Source: Rahnella ecdela (lineage in GTDB: Bacteria; Pseudomonadota; Gammaproteobacteria; Enterobacterales; Enterobacteriaceae). From it: a stretch of 64,000 nucleotides of DNA. Shown piece by piece: positions 9,549 to 18,272 of this stretch. Within the stretch, counting starts at the first letter, position 1. Every line of letters starts with the position of its first letter. The notes beneath the pieces are model-generated. The model worked only from the letters and a program-made list of their open reading frames with translations, was not told the origin of the DNA and ran no database searches. The stretch lies in contig NZ_JAFMOY010000131.1 of NCBI RefSeq assembly GCF_019049625.1, positions 1 through 64,000 on the forward strand, in the 5' to 3' direction. The translations under genes were made by a program, and so were the position numbers.

Positions 9549-10226
9549 TTAAAGCGCCAGAGCACCGCTGTACAGTACCGCACCTGTCGGTTGTCCGGTC
9601 GGCGAACCTCCGCGTGGTTCCAGACTTATCGCCAGCGTATAACCCGGATCAGGCATTTTTTCCGCCAGTGCCAGCTGTGTCGGTTGTTGCGTATTCAGCA
9701 GGCCGAGCGAGCGTGGTTTTCCACCCGGCGGAATGGCCCAAAGTTCAAGGCTGCGGTTATCGGCAATACCTTGTGCCTTAAGCGGCGTCAGCATCAGACT
9801 GCGCGTGCTCATATCAACACTCACCACCCATTGCCCGTTCTGCGCACCGGCACTGCTGGCGAGAATAGCCACCGGCGTCGGGGTTTCAGGCTGTACCAGA
9901 AGGCGCGGAATGAGTAACAGCGCTGCAAGTCCGGCGGCCAGCGCCCAGCCGATATAGGCGCGAACCGGCCTTTTAACGGGCAACGGGTGTCTCGCGGGCT
10001 GCAATGCGAGGTTGTGCTGAATGCGTTTCCACACTGAAGCAGGCGGAATGACTGGCACAATCTGATTATCCAGCTGAGTGAAAGCTTCCTGCCAGCGGGC
10101 GACTTCGGCTGCCAGCTCCGGATCATTTTGAATTTTGTGCTCGAACTGAATTCGGGCCGCGCCGCGCAAGGTGCCGAGCGCATATTCAGCCGCGAGGGCA
10201 GCATGATAATGGCTTCTGCTTTTCAT
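9549..10226 (-). CDS. RskA/ChrR-like membrane anti-sigma factor
   Basis: This 225-residue protein has an N-terminal cytoplasmic zone with an anti-sigma-type helical motif (AAEYALGTLRGAARIQFE, residues about 11-28). One transmembrane helix lies near residues 89-107. The periplasmic C-terminal domain is of the RskA type (SLELWAIPPGGKPRSLG). It should hold the adjacent ECF sigma factor inactive until a cell-envelope signal triggers release. Its start overlaps the sigma gene stop by four bases, the usual co-translated sigma/anti-sigma arrangement. The fasciclin-domain gene upstream is likely a partner or target. Confidence 0.85.
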   Translation of the reverse strand: MKSRSHYHAALAAEYALGTLRGAARIQFEHKIQNDPELAAEVARWQEAFTQLDNQIVPVIPPASVWKRIQHNLALQPARHPLPVKRPVRAYIGWALAAGLAALLLIPRLLVQPETPTPVAILASSAGAQNGQWVVSVDMSTRSLMLTPLKAQGIADNRSLELWAIPPGGKPRSLGLLNTQQPTQLALAEKMPDPGYTLAISLEPRGGSPTGQPTGAVLYSGALAL

Positions 10227-10804
10227 AATCCTACGCAGCTCTTTAAGTGATCCAGGGCGCGACGGATCCAGCTTTTAATCGTCCCCAGAGGTTGTTGTAA
10301 ATGTGATGAGACCTCACCGTGTGACAGACCCTGATAATAAGCAAGCGTCAGGCTTTGTCTTTGTTCGGCGGGAAGGTGCGACAAACATTCGGCCAGTATT
10401 TTGGCGTCGCTGTCCTGCTGCAACCGCTGTAAGGGTTCATCATGGTCGCTGGCATTGTTTTCTCCCATGTTGTCGTCCAGTTCATCTAACTGGTTGTCGC
10501 TCCCGCGCATCCAGTCGATAGCGCGGTTGCGGACAATATGAGTGAGCCAGGTCATCGGGGAACTGAGCGCCGGGTTATACGAACCGGCGCGGTTCCACGC
10601 GGTGATATAGCTGTCATGCAACACTTCTTCTGCCCAGGCATGTCGGCGCAACATTCTCAGTGCGACGGCAAAAAGCCGGGGGGACGTCAGACGGTACAAC
10701 TGCTCAAATGCCTGTCGATCGCCAACGGCCATGGCGCTCATCAGTTCACGCTGTACTTCCAGCGCTTTCTCTGGTGTTGGCTTTACTAAAAAATTGTCAT
10801 GCAT
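10223..10804 (-). CDS. ECF-family RNA polymerase sigma factor (SigK-like)
   Basis: This 193-residue sigma-70 family protein has region 2 near residues 30-100 (AFEQLYRLTSPRLFAVALRML, then AEEVLHDSYITAWNRA and WLTHIVRNRAIDWMR). Region 4 lies near 130-190 (LPAEQRQSLTLAYYQGLSHGEVSSHLQQPLGTIKSWIRRAL). It directs polymerase to a small regulon, probably including its own operon and the fasciclin gene. The overlapping downstream gene is its anti-sigma factor. The regulon and the inducing signal cannot be read from this sequence. Confidence 0.92.
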   Translation of the reverse strand: MHDNFLVKPTPEKALEVQRELMSAMAVGDRQAFEQLYRLTSPRLFAVALRMLRRHAWAEEVLHDSYITAWNRAGSYNPALSSPMTWLTHIVRNRAIDWMRGSDNQLDELDDNMGENNASDHDEPLQRLQQDSDAKILAECLSHLPAEQRQSLTLAYYQGLSHGEVSSHLQQPLGTIKSWIRRALDHLKSCVGL

Positions 10805-10868
10805 TCGCCCGTCCTGACTTGCTGAGGTGCTGTTTCATAAAGAAATCATGCCCTCAGTATAGTCGCTA

Positions 10869-11432
10869 TTATTTTGGCATCAGGACGGTATCAATGACGT
10901 CGATCACACCGTTCTTCTGCTGGACGTCATAAGTGCTGATATTCGCAACATTCCCTTTGCCATCTTTCAGCTGAATATTGTGCGGGCCATTGTTCATGAT
11001 CCACAGTGGCTGGCCGTTAACGGTTTTCAGTTCCGCAGTGCCGTTGCCTTTTTTCAGTAGTTTTTCCAGGTCTTTCATTTCATATTTACCGGCCACCACG
11101 TGATACGTCAGGATGCTGGTCAGCGTGGCTTTGTTTTCCGGTTTCACCAGATTGTCGACAGTTCCGGCTGGCAGTTTCGCGAAGGCGGCGTTAGTCGGCG
11201 CAAACACAGTGAACGGGCCTTTACCTTGCAGAGTATCCACCAGACCGGCGGCTTTCACGGCGGCGACCAGCGTGGTGTGGTCTTTCGAGTTCAGGGCGTT
11301 TTCCACGATATTTTTTGAAGGATACATTTCAGCGCCACCGACCATCGTGGTGCTTTGGGACATCATTGCAGCCATTGACGCAGTGCTCAGCAGCAGGGAA
11401 GCGCAGACAGCGGTACGGATTAATGTTTTCAT
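10869..11432 (-). CDS. Secreted fasciclin-domain protein
   Basis: This 187-residue protein begins with a signal peptide (MKTLIRTAVCASLLLSTASMAA) and contains one FAS1/fasciclin domain. The motifs are GPFTVFAPTNAAFAKLP and LTYHV-like LTSILTYHVVAGKY, and the domain ends in NGVIDVIDTVLMP. FAS1 proteins act at the cell surface or periplasm in adhesion or protein contacts; in bacteria many sit beside RskA-type anti-sigma pairs. The start was chosen for the signal peptide and the AAGGAC ribosome site. It lies 64 bases upstream of the sigma gene in the same orientation, so the three may be co-transcribed. Confidence 0.9.
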   Translation of the reverse strand: MKTLIRTAVCASLLLSTASMAAMMSQSTTMVGGAEMYPSKNIVENALNSKDHTTLVAAVKAAGLVDTLQGKGPFTVFAPTNAAFAKLPAGTVDNLVKPENKATLTSILTYHVVAGKYEMKDLEKLLKKGNGTAELKTVNGQPLWIMNNGPHNIQLKDGKGNVANISTYDVQQKNGVIDVIDTVLMPK

Positions 11433-11570
11433 GATGTAGTCCTTTGTCGTTGAGTAGGTAAGGTCTTGCCTCACATCTGTACATACGAATGACCCCCCGC
11501 TTTTGGATGCAGGAAAAACGATAAAAAATCGAAATAAATAAAAGTATTTTTCAACGCATTGATAAAAAAG

Positions 11571-11602
11571 AAAAAGCCACGTCTTCAGAACGTGGCTTTT
11601 TT
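11571..11602. terminator. Bidirectional terminator downstream of rhtA
   Basis: The stem GCCACGT / ACGTGGC is flanked by an A-run on the left and a T-run on the right. It can end transcription of rhtA on the minus strand and would also stop plus-strand readthrough. Confidence 0.75.
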
Positions 11603-11638
11603 ATGGGTTTGCAGTGGCGGGATGCCTTACAAGAAGGA

Positions 11639-12622
11639 CTACTTGCCGGAAGGATTATTCCCGGCGATATCGACCGTTTCTATTTTCGTTTTACGCTGAA
11701 GCGTCAGCGTGGAACCCGCCGATGCCGCGATAATCGCTGCCAGCCCGAGCCACTGTGTGCCCGTGAGGAACTCGCCGAGGAAAATAATCCCGGAAAGTGC
11801 GGCCATCGCCGGTTCCATGCTCATCAGCGTGCCGAAGGTTTTGGCCGGTAATTTGGTCAGCGCCATCATTTCCAGTGAATAAGGGATGGCCGACGTGAGC
11901 AGGGCGATCAGCAGGCCAAGCGGCAGGATCTCCCAGCTGAATATAGACGTCTTCGCCTGGATGACACCGACAGGGAAGAATATCAGCGCGGCAATCAGCG
12001 AGCCCATCGCGGCGGTGCCGGGGCCATAGCTGCTACCGGCGCGTTGTCCGGCAAGAATATAAATCGCCCAGCACGCGCCCGCAATCAGGGCAAAACAGGC
12101 ACCTTTGAGATCAACGCCGCCCGCGCTCTGCCCGATGGGCAGCAGGAACAGTAATCCGGTGACGGCCAGTACCACCCAGATAAAATCCACAGGTCTGCGC
12201 GAAGAGAACATTGCCACGGCCAGCGGGCCGGTAAATTCCAGCGCAACGGCGATACCCAGCGGCACGGTGCGCAGCGCCAGATAAAAGGAGTAATTCATGC
12301 AGCCCAGTGCCAGACCATACATCAGCAGTGAGCGCAGATTGCCGCCGCGCATTTTCAGGCGCCACGGACGGAAATAGAGCAGCAACAGAATCGAGCCAAT
12401 CCCCAGTCGCAGTGCGGTGACGCCCTGCGGCCCGACCACCGGGAACAACGTTTTGGCTAACGACGCGCCGCCCTGCAAGGAAAGCATGGCGATCAGCAGC
12501 AACAGGATCGCCATCAGGGGAGACGCTTTTTTAGGTAAAGCCGGGATCGGGGGGCTGTTGTTATTTGTCGCAGGCGGCAAATTCGTCTGCGTTTGTGGCG
12601 GGTTCTGTCCTGAATGCGTCAT
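11639..12622 (-). CDS. rhtA: Threonine/homoserine exporter RhtA
   Basis: This 327-residue EamA/DMT-superfamily protein has ten predicted membrane segments and extended RhtA identity, including LQGGASLAKTLFP, VPLGIAVALEFTGPLAVA, SSRRPVDF and LMSMEPAMAA. It exports threonine and homoserine (and related compounds) using the proton gradient. It is longer than E. coli RhtA (295 residues). The extra length is a Pro/Asn/Thr-rich N-terminal tail of about 30 residues, so a later start is possible. Its position between dps and ompX is conserved. Confidence 0.93.
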   Translation of the reverse strand: MTHSGQNPPQTQTNLPPATNNNSPPIPALPKKASPLMAILLLLIAMLSLQGGASLAKTLFPVVGPQGVTALRLGIGSILLLLYFRPWRLKMRGGNLRSLLMYGLALGCMNYSFYLALRTVPLGIAVALEFTGPLAVAMFSSRRPVDFIWVVLAVTGLLFLLPIGQSAGGVDLKGACFALIAGACWAIYILAGQRAGSSYGPGTAAMGSLIAALIFFPVGVIQAKTSIFSWEILPLGLLIALLTSAIPYSLEMMALTKLPAKTFGTLMSMEPAMAALSGIIFLGEFLTGTQWLGLAAIIAASAGSTLTLQRKTKIETVDIAGNNPSGK

Positions 12623-13033
12623 CCTTTAGGCCTTTTGAGGTGATTCCATTAATACAGAATCTTTTAGATTTATAGTTTTGAAAAGAAAGGTAAAGCACCG
12701 TCAGTGTAGAGGGAAAACGGGAGAGAAAAAATCCTGAAAAAAAGTTTTTTTCAGAACGTGTTTTTTTAAAAGAAGGGAAAAAACGTCTGAAAAGTGTCCA
12801 TTTTTTGTCCATCTCTTTAGGAATTATCTGCTAATCCTAAAAAGTTCAATAAGTTTGTCTTATAGTTTATGTGACGAAAATCCCAATAAAATGAATGGAA
12901 TAGGTAGTGCTGGAAACTTCCTGTTACACCATATGATGCTTTGGACATCTTAATTGAGGCAGAGTTTCACACTGATTTTTGTTATATTTTTGAACGTGAA
13001 GGTTACTTTGGTTTCTTATTTGAGGTGGTTATG
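12623..13033. other. AT-rich non-coding region upstream of ompX
   Basis: No gene was supported here. It includes a near-perfect palindrome (CTGAAAAAAA / TTTTTTTCAG, one-base centre, 12734-12754) and a long AT-rich leader before ompX. In E. coli the ompX leader is a target of Hfq-dependent small RNAs; base pairing was not assessed here. Confidence 0.5.
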
Positions 13034-13564
13034 ATGAAAAAAATCGCATGTCTTTCCGCATTAGCTTGCGTAGTAGCACTGGGCGCATCAAGCGCATTCG
13101 CTGACACCAGCACCGTTACCGCTGGTTATGCTCAGGGTGATATGCAAGGCGTTGCTAACAAAGCAAACGGCTTCAACTTAAAATACCGCTGGGAACAAGA
13201 TAGCAACCCACTGGGCGTTATCGGTTCTTTCACTTACATTGAAGACGACAGCACTCCGGCTTCTGGTGACTACCGTAAAGGTCAATACTACGGCATCACT
13301 GCAGGTCCAGCTTACCGTCTGAATGACTGGGCTTCCATCTACGGTGTTGTAGGTGTTGGCTACGGTAAATTCCAGTACACCGAAAACACTGCTTCAACCG
13401 CTGACCGTGCTAAATCTGACAGCAGCGATTACGGCTTCTCTTACGGTGCTGGTATGCAGTTCAACCCAATCAAAAACGTTGCTCTTGACGTGTCCTACGA
13501 ACAGTCCCGCATCCGCAGTGTTGATGTTGGTACCTGGATCGCAGGCGTGGGTTACAGCTTCTAA
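13034..13564 (+). CDS. ompX: Outer membrane protein X (Ail/Lom/OmpX family)
   Basis: This 176-residue protein has a cleavable signal peptide (MKKIACLSALACVVALGASSAFA). It matches E. coli OmpX closely: STVTAGYAQ, NPLGVIGSFTYIE, GQYYGITAGPAYRLNDWASIYGVVGVGYGKFQ and the barrel end DVGTWIAGVGYSF with terminal Phe. It forms an eight-stranded outer-membrane barrel; relatives such as Ail contribute to adhesion and serum resistance. The ATG at 13034 is favoured over the one three bases earlier because GAGG then sits at normal distance. Frequent codons and a strong terminator fit high expression. Confidence 0.97.
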   Translation: MKKIACLSALACVVALGASSAFADTSTVTAGYAQGDMQGVANKANGFNLKYRWEQDSNPLGVIGSFTYIEDDSTPASGDYRKGQYYGITAGPAYRLNDWASIYGVVGVGYGKFQYTENTASTADRAKSDSSDYGFSYGAGMQFNPIKNVALDVSYEQSRIRSVDVGTWIAGVGYSF

Positions 13565-13610
13565 TTCTTCGCCCTGCGTAACGCTTCGTCGTTACACACC
13601 CGCGAAAACA

Positions 13611-13637
13611 AAAACCGCTCAAATGAGCGGTTTTTTT
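13611..13637 (+). terminator. Terminator of ompX
   Basis: The stem AACCGCTC / GAGCGGTT is followed by seven T residues, about 50 bases after the ompX stop. Confidence 0.9.
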
Positions 13638-13672
13638 ATGCCTTTTTTATAGCTGTCATATCAGAATATTCA

Positions 13673-14437
13673 TCAAATCCCGCTGTACCAGTTATATCCC
13701 TGATCTTCCCAGTAGCCGCCAGGGTTCTCGTTGGTGACGAAAATCGCCCCGATGTGTTTGGCATTTTTGAAGCCGAGCTTGGTGGGCATTCGCAGGCGCA
13801 ACGGATAACCGAAATCCGGCGGCAAAGGCTTACCACCGAAATCCAGTGCCAGAATGGTTTGCGGATGCAGCGCCGTCGCCATGTCGATGCTCGAGTAATA
13901 ACGGTCGTCGCATTTGAATCCGACGTATTTAGCAGTCAGATCCGCGCCGACGTGCTGTAGAAACGTTTTCAGCGGCACGCCTTTCCACTGGCCAATCGCA
14001 CTCCAGCCTTCGATACAAATCAGGCGGGTTATCTGGCTTTCCTGCGGTAATCGCTGCAATTGTTCCAGCGTCCACGAAGCTTTCTTTTGTACCAGACCGG
14101 AGACTTCCAGCCGGTAATTGGGAATGTCGATTTCCGGTACGTTATATTCCGGATAATAAGCGTTGAAGCGAAACGGCGTGGTGATCTGGTCGGCACGGTA
14201 GGTTTGCGCCAGTTTCTGGCCGCTGAACAGCCAGCCCTGTACGCGGTCATTCCAGCGTGACATTGCCCACAGTACTTTATCGACTTCGTCACCGTCTTGC
14301 AGATTACAGCCGGTCAGCATCGAAACCGCGCCCAATGTGAGGCCGGAGCGCAATAACAATCGGCGCTGGATGTTAACCAGCTGCTTACGCTGATCGGGCT
14401 CAAGAATAATTTTTGGCCGGCGTGATTTATCACTCAT
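13673..14437 (-). CDS. Periplasmic molybdopterin-dependent oxidoreductase (sulfite oxidase/MsrP-like)
   Basis: This 254-residue protein has an N-terminal twin-arginine-like segment (QRRLLLRSGLTLG) running into a possible lipobox, MLTGC. An oxidoreductase molybdopterin-binding domain follows. The likely Mo-ligand Cys lies in RLICIEGWSAIGQW, followed by DDRYYSSIDM and DFGGKPLPPDFGYPLRL. It is probably Tat-exported and may be lipid-anchored. It overlaps the cytochrome b gene, its likely electron donor, which parallels the MsrP-MsrQ pair that repairs oxidised methionine. It is shorter than MsrP (334 residues), so the substrate is uncertain. Confidence 0.82.
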   Translation of the reverse strand: MSDKSRRPKIILEPDQRKQLVNIQRRLLLRSGLTLGAVSMLTGCNLQDGDEVDKVLWAMSRWNDRVQGWLFSGQKLAQTYRADQITTPFRFNAYYPEYNVPEIDIPNYRLEVSGLVQKKASWTLEQLQRLPQESQITRLICIEGWSAIGQWKGVPLKTFLQHVGADLTAKYVGFKCDDRYYSSIDMATALHPQTILALDFGGKPLPPDFGYPLRLRMPTKLGFKNAKHIGAIFVTNENPGGYWEDQGYNWYSGI

Positions 14438-15071
14438 CGGCGCTCTCCTCCGTACTTATTTTTTTGCCGCCGGTCAGCATCGCCACGAAGGTTTTAGGCA
14501 CCAGCAGAACCATCAGTACGTGAATAATGACGAACAGCATCACGCCGCTCATCGCAAAAAAATGCACATAACGTGCAATATCAAACCCGCCGAACAACCA
14601 CACCAGCCCGCTGAACTGCACCGGTTTCCAGATTGATAATCCGGAAAGCAGAAGCAATACACCGAGCACCAGAACCCCGCTGTACATCAGTTTTTGCACC
14701 GCGTTGTACTGTCCGAGTTTGTGGGGAAGTTTGAATGTCAGCGCCCGAACGGTATCGCGCCAGACTGAGCCGGGCGAAAAGGGCAGGAAATCACGTGTGA
14801 AATGGCTGCTGAAAATGCCCCACAAAATGTAGAAAAGGGCGTTGGCCGCCAGCAACCACATCACGGCCAGATGCCAGGCAATATTGCCGCCCAGCCAGCC
14901 GCCGAGCGTGGTATTTTGCGGGAAGGTGAACGCGAAAATCGGATCGGCGTTATAAATCCCCCAGCCGCTCATGACCATGCCGATCATTGCCAGCAGATTG
15001 ATCCAGTGACAAATGCGCACCGGCCAGGAATGCACCCTGCGTTTTTGTGGTGATGAGAGCTGAGGTTTCAC
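14430..15071 (-). CDS. Cytochrome b561-type membrane electron carrier
   Basis: This 213-residue protein of the bacterial cytochrome b/b6-like family has four or five hydrophobic segments. Candidate haem-ligand His residues lie in VHSWPVRICHWINL, NIAWHLAVMWLL and the late ARYVHFFAMSGVMLFVIIHVLMVL. It should pass electrons from the quinone pool to the periplasmic molybdoenzyme whose start overlaps its stop by eight bases. It is structurally different from MsrQ, which is a ferric-reductase-like protein. Confidence 0.82.
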   Translation of the reverse strand: MKPQLSSPQKRRVHSWPVRICHWINLLAMIGMVMSGWGIYNADPIFAFTFPQNTTLGGWLGGNIAWHLAVMWLLAANALFYILWGIFSSHFTRDFLPFSPGSVWRDTVRALTFKLPHKLGQYNAVQKLMYSGVLVLGVLLLLSGLSIWKPVQFSGLVWLFGGFDIARYVHFFAMSGVMLFVIIHVLMVLLVPKTFVAMLTGGKKISTEESADE

Positions 15072-15098
15072 GGTAAATCTCCTTATTTATCGGACGGA

Positions 15099-15722
15099 TT
15101 ACATCGGTGGGGCAATGCCGTCTTTACCGGCAGCGATACCACGGGCAACCAGTGCGCCTTTGTCATCTTTCATCGCGAACAACACGATTTTAGTGCCCGG
15201 CTTCAGCAGGCTGCGGTCGCCCGGTGCCAGCAGAACAACCGGGACATCGTCAGGTACGACGACAGTTTTCTCAGCATCGTGGTATTTCACGGTCAGCGTG
15301 CGGCCATTGCTGTTAACCAGCTTGCCGACGGTGCCGTTGGTCATGGTGTTAATTTTGCCATCAGCAGATTCAAACGGGTTGAAGCCTTCACCGCTGCCGC
15401 GCAGGCTTGGCGCAAATACGTGAACTTCCAGCGCTTTCAGCGTGCCGTTGGCCTGCGGAACGGCGGCGGTGCCGATGAAGCTGTCCGGTTTGATGTCGCT
15501 TATCTGCCCTTTGGTGACGGCGTTAATTTTGGTCTGGTCAGTCAGCTTAACGTCAAGCTTTTCGCCCTGACGGGTGGTGATTTGTACTGATGAGTCATTA
15601 ACGGAATCAATGGTTCCGCGTGTCGGTTTGATCACGTTATCGGCGGCAAATGCCGATGCCATTGTGCTGCTCATCAGCAGGGAGCCCAGTAAAAGACCCG
15701 CAAGACGTTTGGTGGTATTCAT
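15099..15722 (-). CDS. Periplasmic protein with DUF5666-like beta repeats
   Basis: This 207-residue exported protein has a signal peptide (about residues 1-26, ending ASAFA). Repeated small beta-barrel-like segments follow (RGTIDSVNDSSVQITTRQG and GTVGKLVNSNGRTLTVKYHD) in the style of DUF5666/OB-like domains. No catalytic residues are evident. It is the first gene of the minus-strand operon with the cytochrome b and molybdoenzyme genes, 27 bases ahead of the former, so it may be a sensor or metal- or redox-associated accessory of that system. The function is unknown. Confidence 0.75.
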   Translation of the reverse strand: MNTTKRLAGLLLGSLLMSSTMASAFAADNVIKPTRGTIDSVNDSSVQITTRQGEKLDVKLTDQTKINAVTKGQISDIKPDSFIGTAAVPQANGTLKALEVHVFAPSLRGSGEGFNPFESADGKINTMTNGTVGKLVNSNGRTLTVKYHDAEKTVVVPDDVPVVLLAPGDRSLLKPGTKIVLFAMKDDKGALVARGIAAGKDGIAPPM

Positions 15723-15935
15723 TATTAACTCTCCAGTTTCCGGCGTTATTTCATTTGGTTAGAAGAATCACTGAACCTGCCAGTGATGAATAACTTCCTT
15801 AAGAGTGGACGATAAACCGGGATTGGCTGATGACAAATTGATGACAAAATTGTCATCAAAGGTGTCTGGCTAAACTGATAAACTTCACTGTGAATCATTC
15901 TTTGGGAGAATGGTCTTGCGGCGCTGAGGGCCTGA

Positions 15936-16610
15936 ATGCGGATACTGGTTATTGAAGACGATGTCAGTACAGGCGATTACCTGAAAAAAGGGCTGACCGA
16001 AGCCGGTTACAGCGTCGATCTGGCGCGTAACGGTGCCGACGGCCTCTTTCTGGCGCTGGAGGAGAGCTATGACACGGTGATCCTCGACGTTATGCTGCCC
16101 GGTCTTGATGGCTGGCAGGTGATGGAAGTGCTGCGCAAGAAAAGCGACGTGCCGGTGCTGTTTCTGACGGCCCGCGATGAAGTGCAGGATCGCATTCACG
16201 GGCTGGAGCTGGGCGCTGACGATTATCTGATCAAACCCTTTTCCTTTACCGAACTGGTATTGCGTATCCGCACGCTGCTGCGCCGTCCGGCCGCCCGCGA
16301 GCCGGATACTTACTCAGTCGCTGATCTGAATCTTGACGTTCTGCGCCGCCGTGTGACCCGACAGGATCAGACCATCGCGCTGACCAATAAAGAATTCATG
16401 CTGTTGCAGCTGCTGATGCGCCGCGAAGGCGAGGTGCTGTCGCGCACCATGATCGCCTCACAGGTCTGGGATATGAATTTCGACAGTGACACCAACGTGG
16501 TGGATGTTGCCATCAAACGCCTGCGTGCCAAAGTCGATCGCGCCTTTGAGCTGAAACTGATCCACACCGTGCGTGGCATCGGCTACGTCTGTGAAGTGCG
16601 CAATGACTGA
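15936..16610 (+). CDS. OmpR-family response regulator (CusR/HprR-like)
   Basis: This 224-residue protein has a receiver domain with acidic pocket EDD (residues 7-9), phospho-acceptor Asp51 in VILDVMLPG, and the conserved Lys in LIKPFSF. A winged-helix DNA-binding domain follows ([22 protein letters not shown] ... [12 protein letters not shown] ... [11 protein letters not shown]). It is paired with the overlapping kinase gene. The divergent operon with a periplasmic molybdoenzyme is a probable target, as with HprR and msrPQ in E. coli. Confidence 0.93.
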   Translation: MRILVIEDDVSTGDYLKKGLTEAGYSVDLARNGADGLFLALEESYDTVILDVMLPGLDGWQVMEVLRKKSDVPVLFLTARDEVQDRIHGLELGADDYLIKPFSFTELVLRIRTLLRRPAAREPDTYSVADLNLDVLRRRVTRQDQTIALTNKEFMLLQLLMRREGEVLSRTMIASQVWDMNFDSDTNVVDVAIKRLRAKVDRAFELKLIHTVRGIGYVCEVRND

Positions 16611-18039
16611 TGTTAAATCCGGCAAACCGCCCGGACGCGCTATGTCGCTCACCCTGCGCGCCACGTTACTGTTTGCGCTGATCGCCTCGCTGGTGGTCAG
16701 TGCCGTGGGTTTTTATCTCTACTATTCGATGGATAAAGAACTGGTGCGCCGCGCGGATTATCAGGTCAGCGGACGCGTGCAGTATTTTCGTCATCTGCTG
16801 GCCAACGAATTCCCGCTGTCACAGCTGAGCCGCAATCCCGGCCTGTTCGAAAACATGCTCGGTAATGAGCGCGATATTCTGACCTTCAGCCTTTCCGGCG
16901 AACCACCGTTAATTAACGTCAATCCTTCGCACCTGTTTTTACCGCCGGTTGCCGCGGTGCCGGATGGGCAGCCGCTGACGCTGCAAACGGTTCATGCGCT
17001 GACGTCGTCGGACGGTACGCCGGTACGTTTTGCCCGCGCTGCGGTAAAAATTCAGGACGGACGCACGGTAGAAATCAGCGCAGGCCATTTCATGACGGAA
17101 GAATCGCGCTTGTTAGAAACCTTCCGCTGGGAAATTATCGGTGCAGTGTTGTTTGCGTACCTGCTGATTGCGGCGCTGGGTTATCTGGTTATCCGGCGCG
17201 GATTACGGCCGCTGCGCAATATGGCGCGGGAGGCGACGCAGATCCATCCGGCCAGCTTATCGACACGCCTGAGCACCGACAAAGCGCCGCAGGAATTACA
17301 GCAACTCATTCACTCTTTCAACGACATGCTGGAAAGGCTGGCGGAAGGTTATCAGCGCCTGACACAGTTTTCTGCCGATCTGGCGCATGAAATCCGCACG
17401 CCAGTGGGCGCGCTGATGGGGCATTGCCAGGTGGCGCTGTATCAGCCGCGCACGGTGGAAGAATATGAAACGCTGCTGGCCAACAATATGGAAGAACTGG
17501 AACGCATCTCACGGATGGTTGAAAACATTCTGTTCCTGGCGCGCGCTTCTGATGCGCGATCAGTTCTCACCATCACCAGCATTGATGTTTCATCAGAAAT
17601 TACGCGTATTCAGGAATACTTTGAAGGGCTGGCGGAAGAGCGTGAAATGACGCTGCATGGCGAGGGAAGCGGAATATTGCAGGCCGATGCTATTTTATTT
17701 CAGCGGGCGCTGAGCAATCTGGTAGCTAATGCCGTGCGCTATGGTCGGGAAGGCAGCGAAATTGTATTGCGCGCGGAACCTCACAGCAAAGGCATGAACA
17801 TCCACGTGATCAGTCAGGGGGATCCGATACCTGCGGATAAGCTCGGAAAACTCTTCGACCGTTTCTATCGCGCTGATGCATCGCGCAGTGAAGGCGGCAG
17901 TTCCAGCGGGCTCGGCTTGTCGATTGTTCAGGCTATAATGGCGCTTCATCAGGGCAGTGTGAGTGTAGAAAGTTCAGCGCACGGAGAAACACGGTTCACG
18001 TTGTCCTTTCCGGATGCTGAACACAAACTTTCTCAATAA
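16603..18039 (+). CDS. Membrane sensor histidine kinase (CusS/HprS-like)
   Basis: This kinase of about 478 residues has a first transmembrane segment near 17-41, a periplasmic sensor of about 120 residues, and a second segment near 162-184. A HAMP linker comes next. The phospho-acceptor His lies in [19 protein letters not shown]. The ATPase domain has an N box ([10 protein letters not shown]), F box ([11 protein letters not shown]) and G box (SSGLGLSIV). It overlaps the regulator stop by eight bases, implying coupled translation. The signal is unknown; envelope oxidants or copper are candidates by family. An internal ATG 13 codons later (MSLTLRA) is an alternative start. Confidence 0.93.
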   Translation: MTDVKSGKPPGRAMSLTLRATLLFALIASLVVSAVGFYLYYSMDKELVRRADYQVSGRVQYFRHLLANEFPLSQLSRNPGLFENMLGNERDILTFSLSGEPPLINVNPSHLFLPPVAAVPDGQPLTLQTVHALTSSDGTPVRFARAAVKIQDGRTVEISAGHFMTEESRLLETFRWEIIGAVLFAYLLIAALGYLVIRRGLRPLRNMAREATQIHPASLSTRLSTDKAPQELQQLIHSFNDMLERLAEGYQRLTQFSADLAHEIRTPVGALMGHCQVALYQPRTVEEYETLLANNMEELERISRMVENILFLARASDARSVLTITSIDVSSEITRIQEYFEGLAEEREMTLHGEGSGILQADAILFQRALSNLVANAVRYGREGSEIVLRAEPHSKGMNIHVISQGDPIPADKLGKLFDRFYRADASRSEGGSSSGLGLSIVQAIMALHQGSVSVESSAHGETRFTLSFPDAEHKLSQ

Positions 18040-18272
18040 TCGCTCAACAAGTTTTAAAAAATAAGTCAGAAAAGTATTAAAGGCGCATTTCTATGGCATT
18101 GAAACTTAAGTGATTCGTTAATTTTGTAACATTATCACATTGGAAGTCATGAATCACTTTGAACGATTATAGACGTCCCGGGGTCTGATTTACCCTAAGG
18201 AGCAGGTTCCATCCTCCGGTACGAGCGGTCTTTATGACGTAAACAGACTCACAAAAGAGCCATTTATTTCTA

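Noticed and set aside
12734-12754. Palindrome upstream of ompX as a terminator
   Set aside because: The stem is almost all A-T pairs and no gene ends nearby; left as part of the AT-rich leader.
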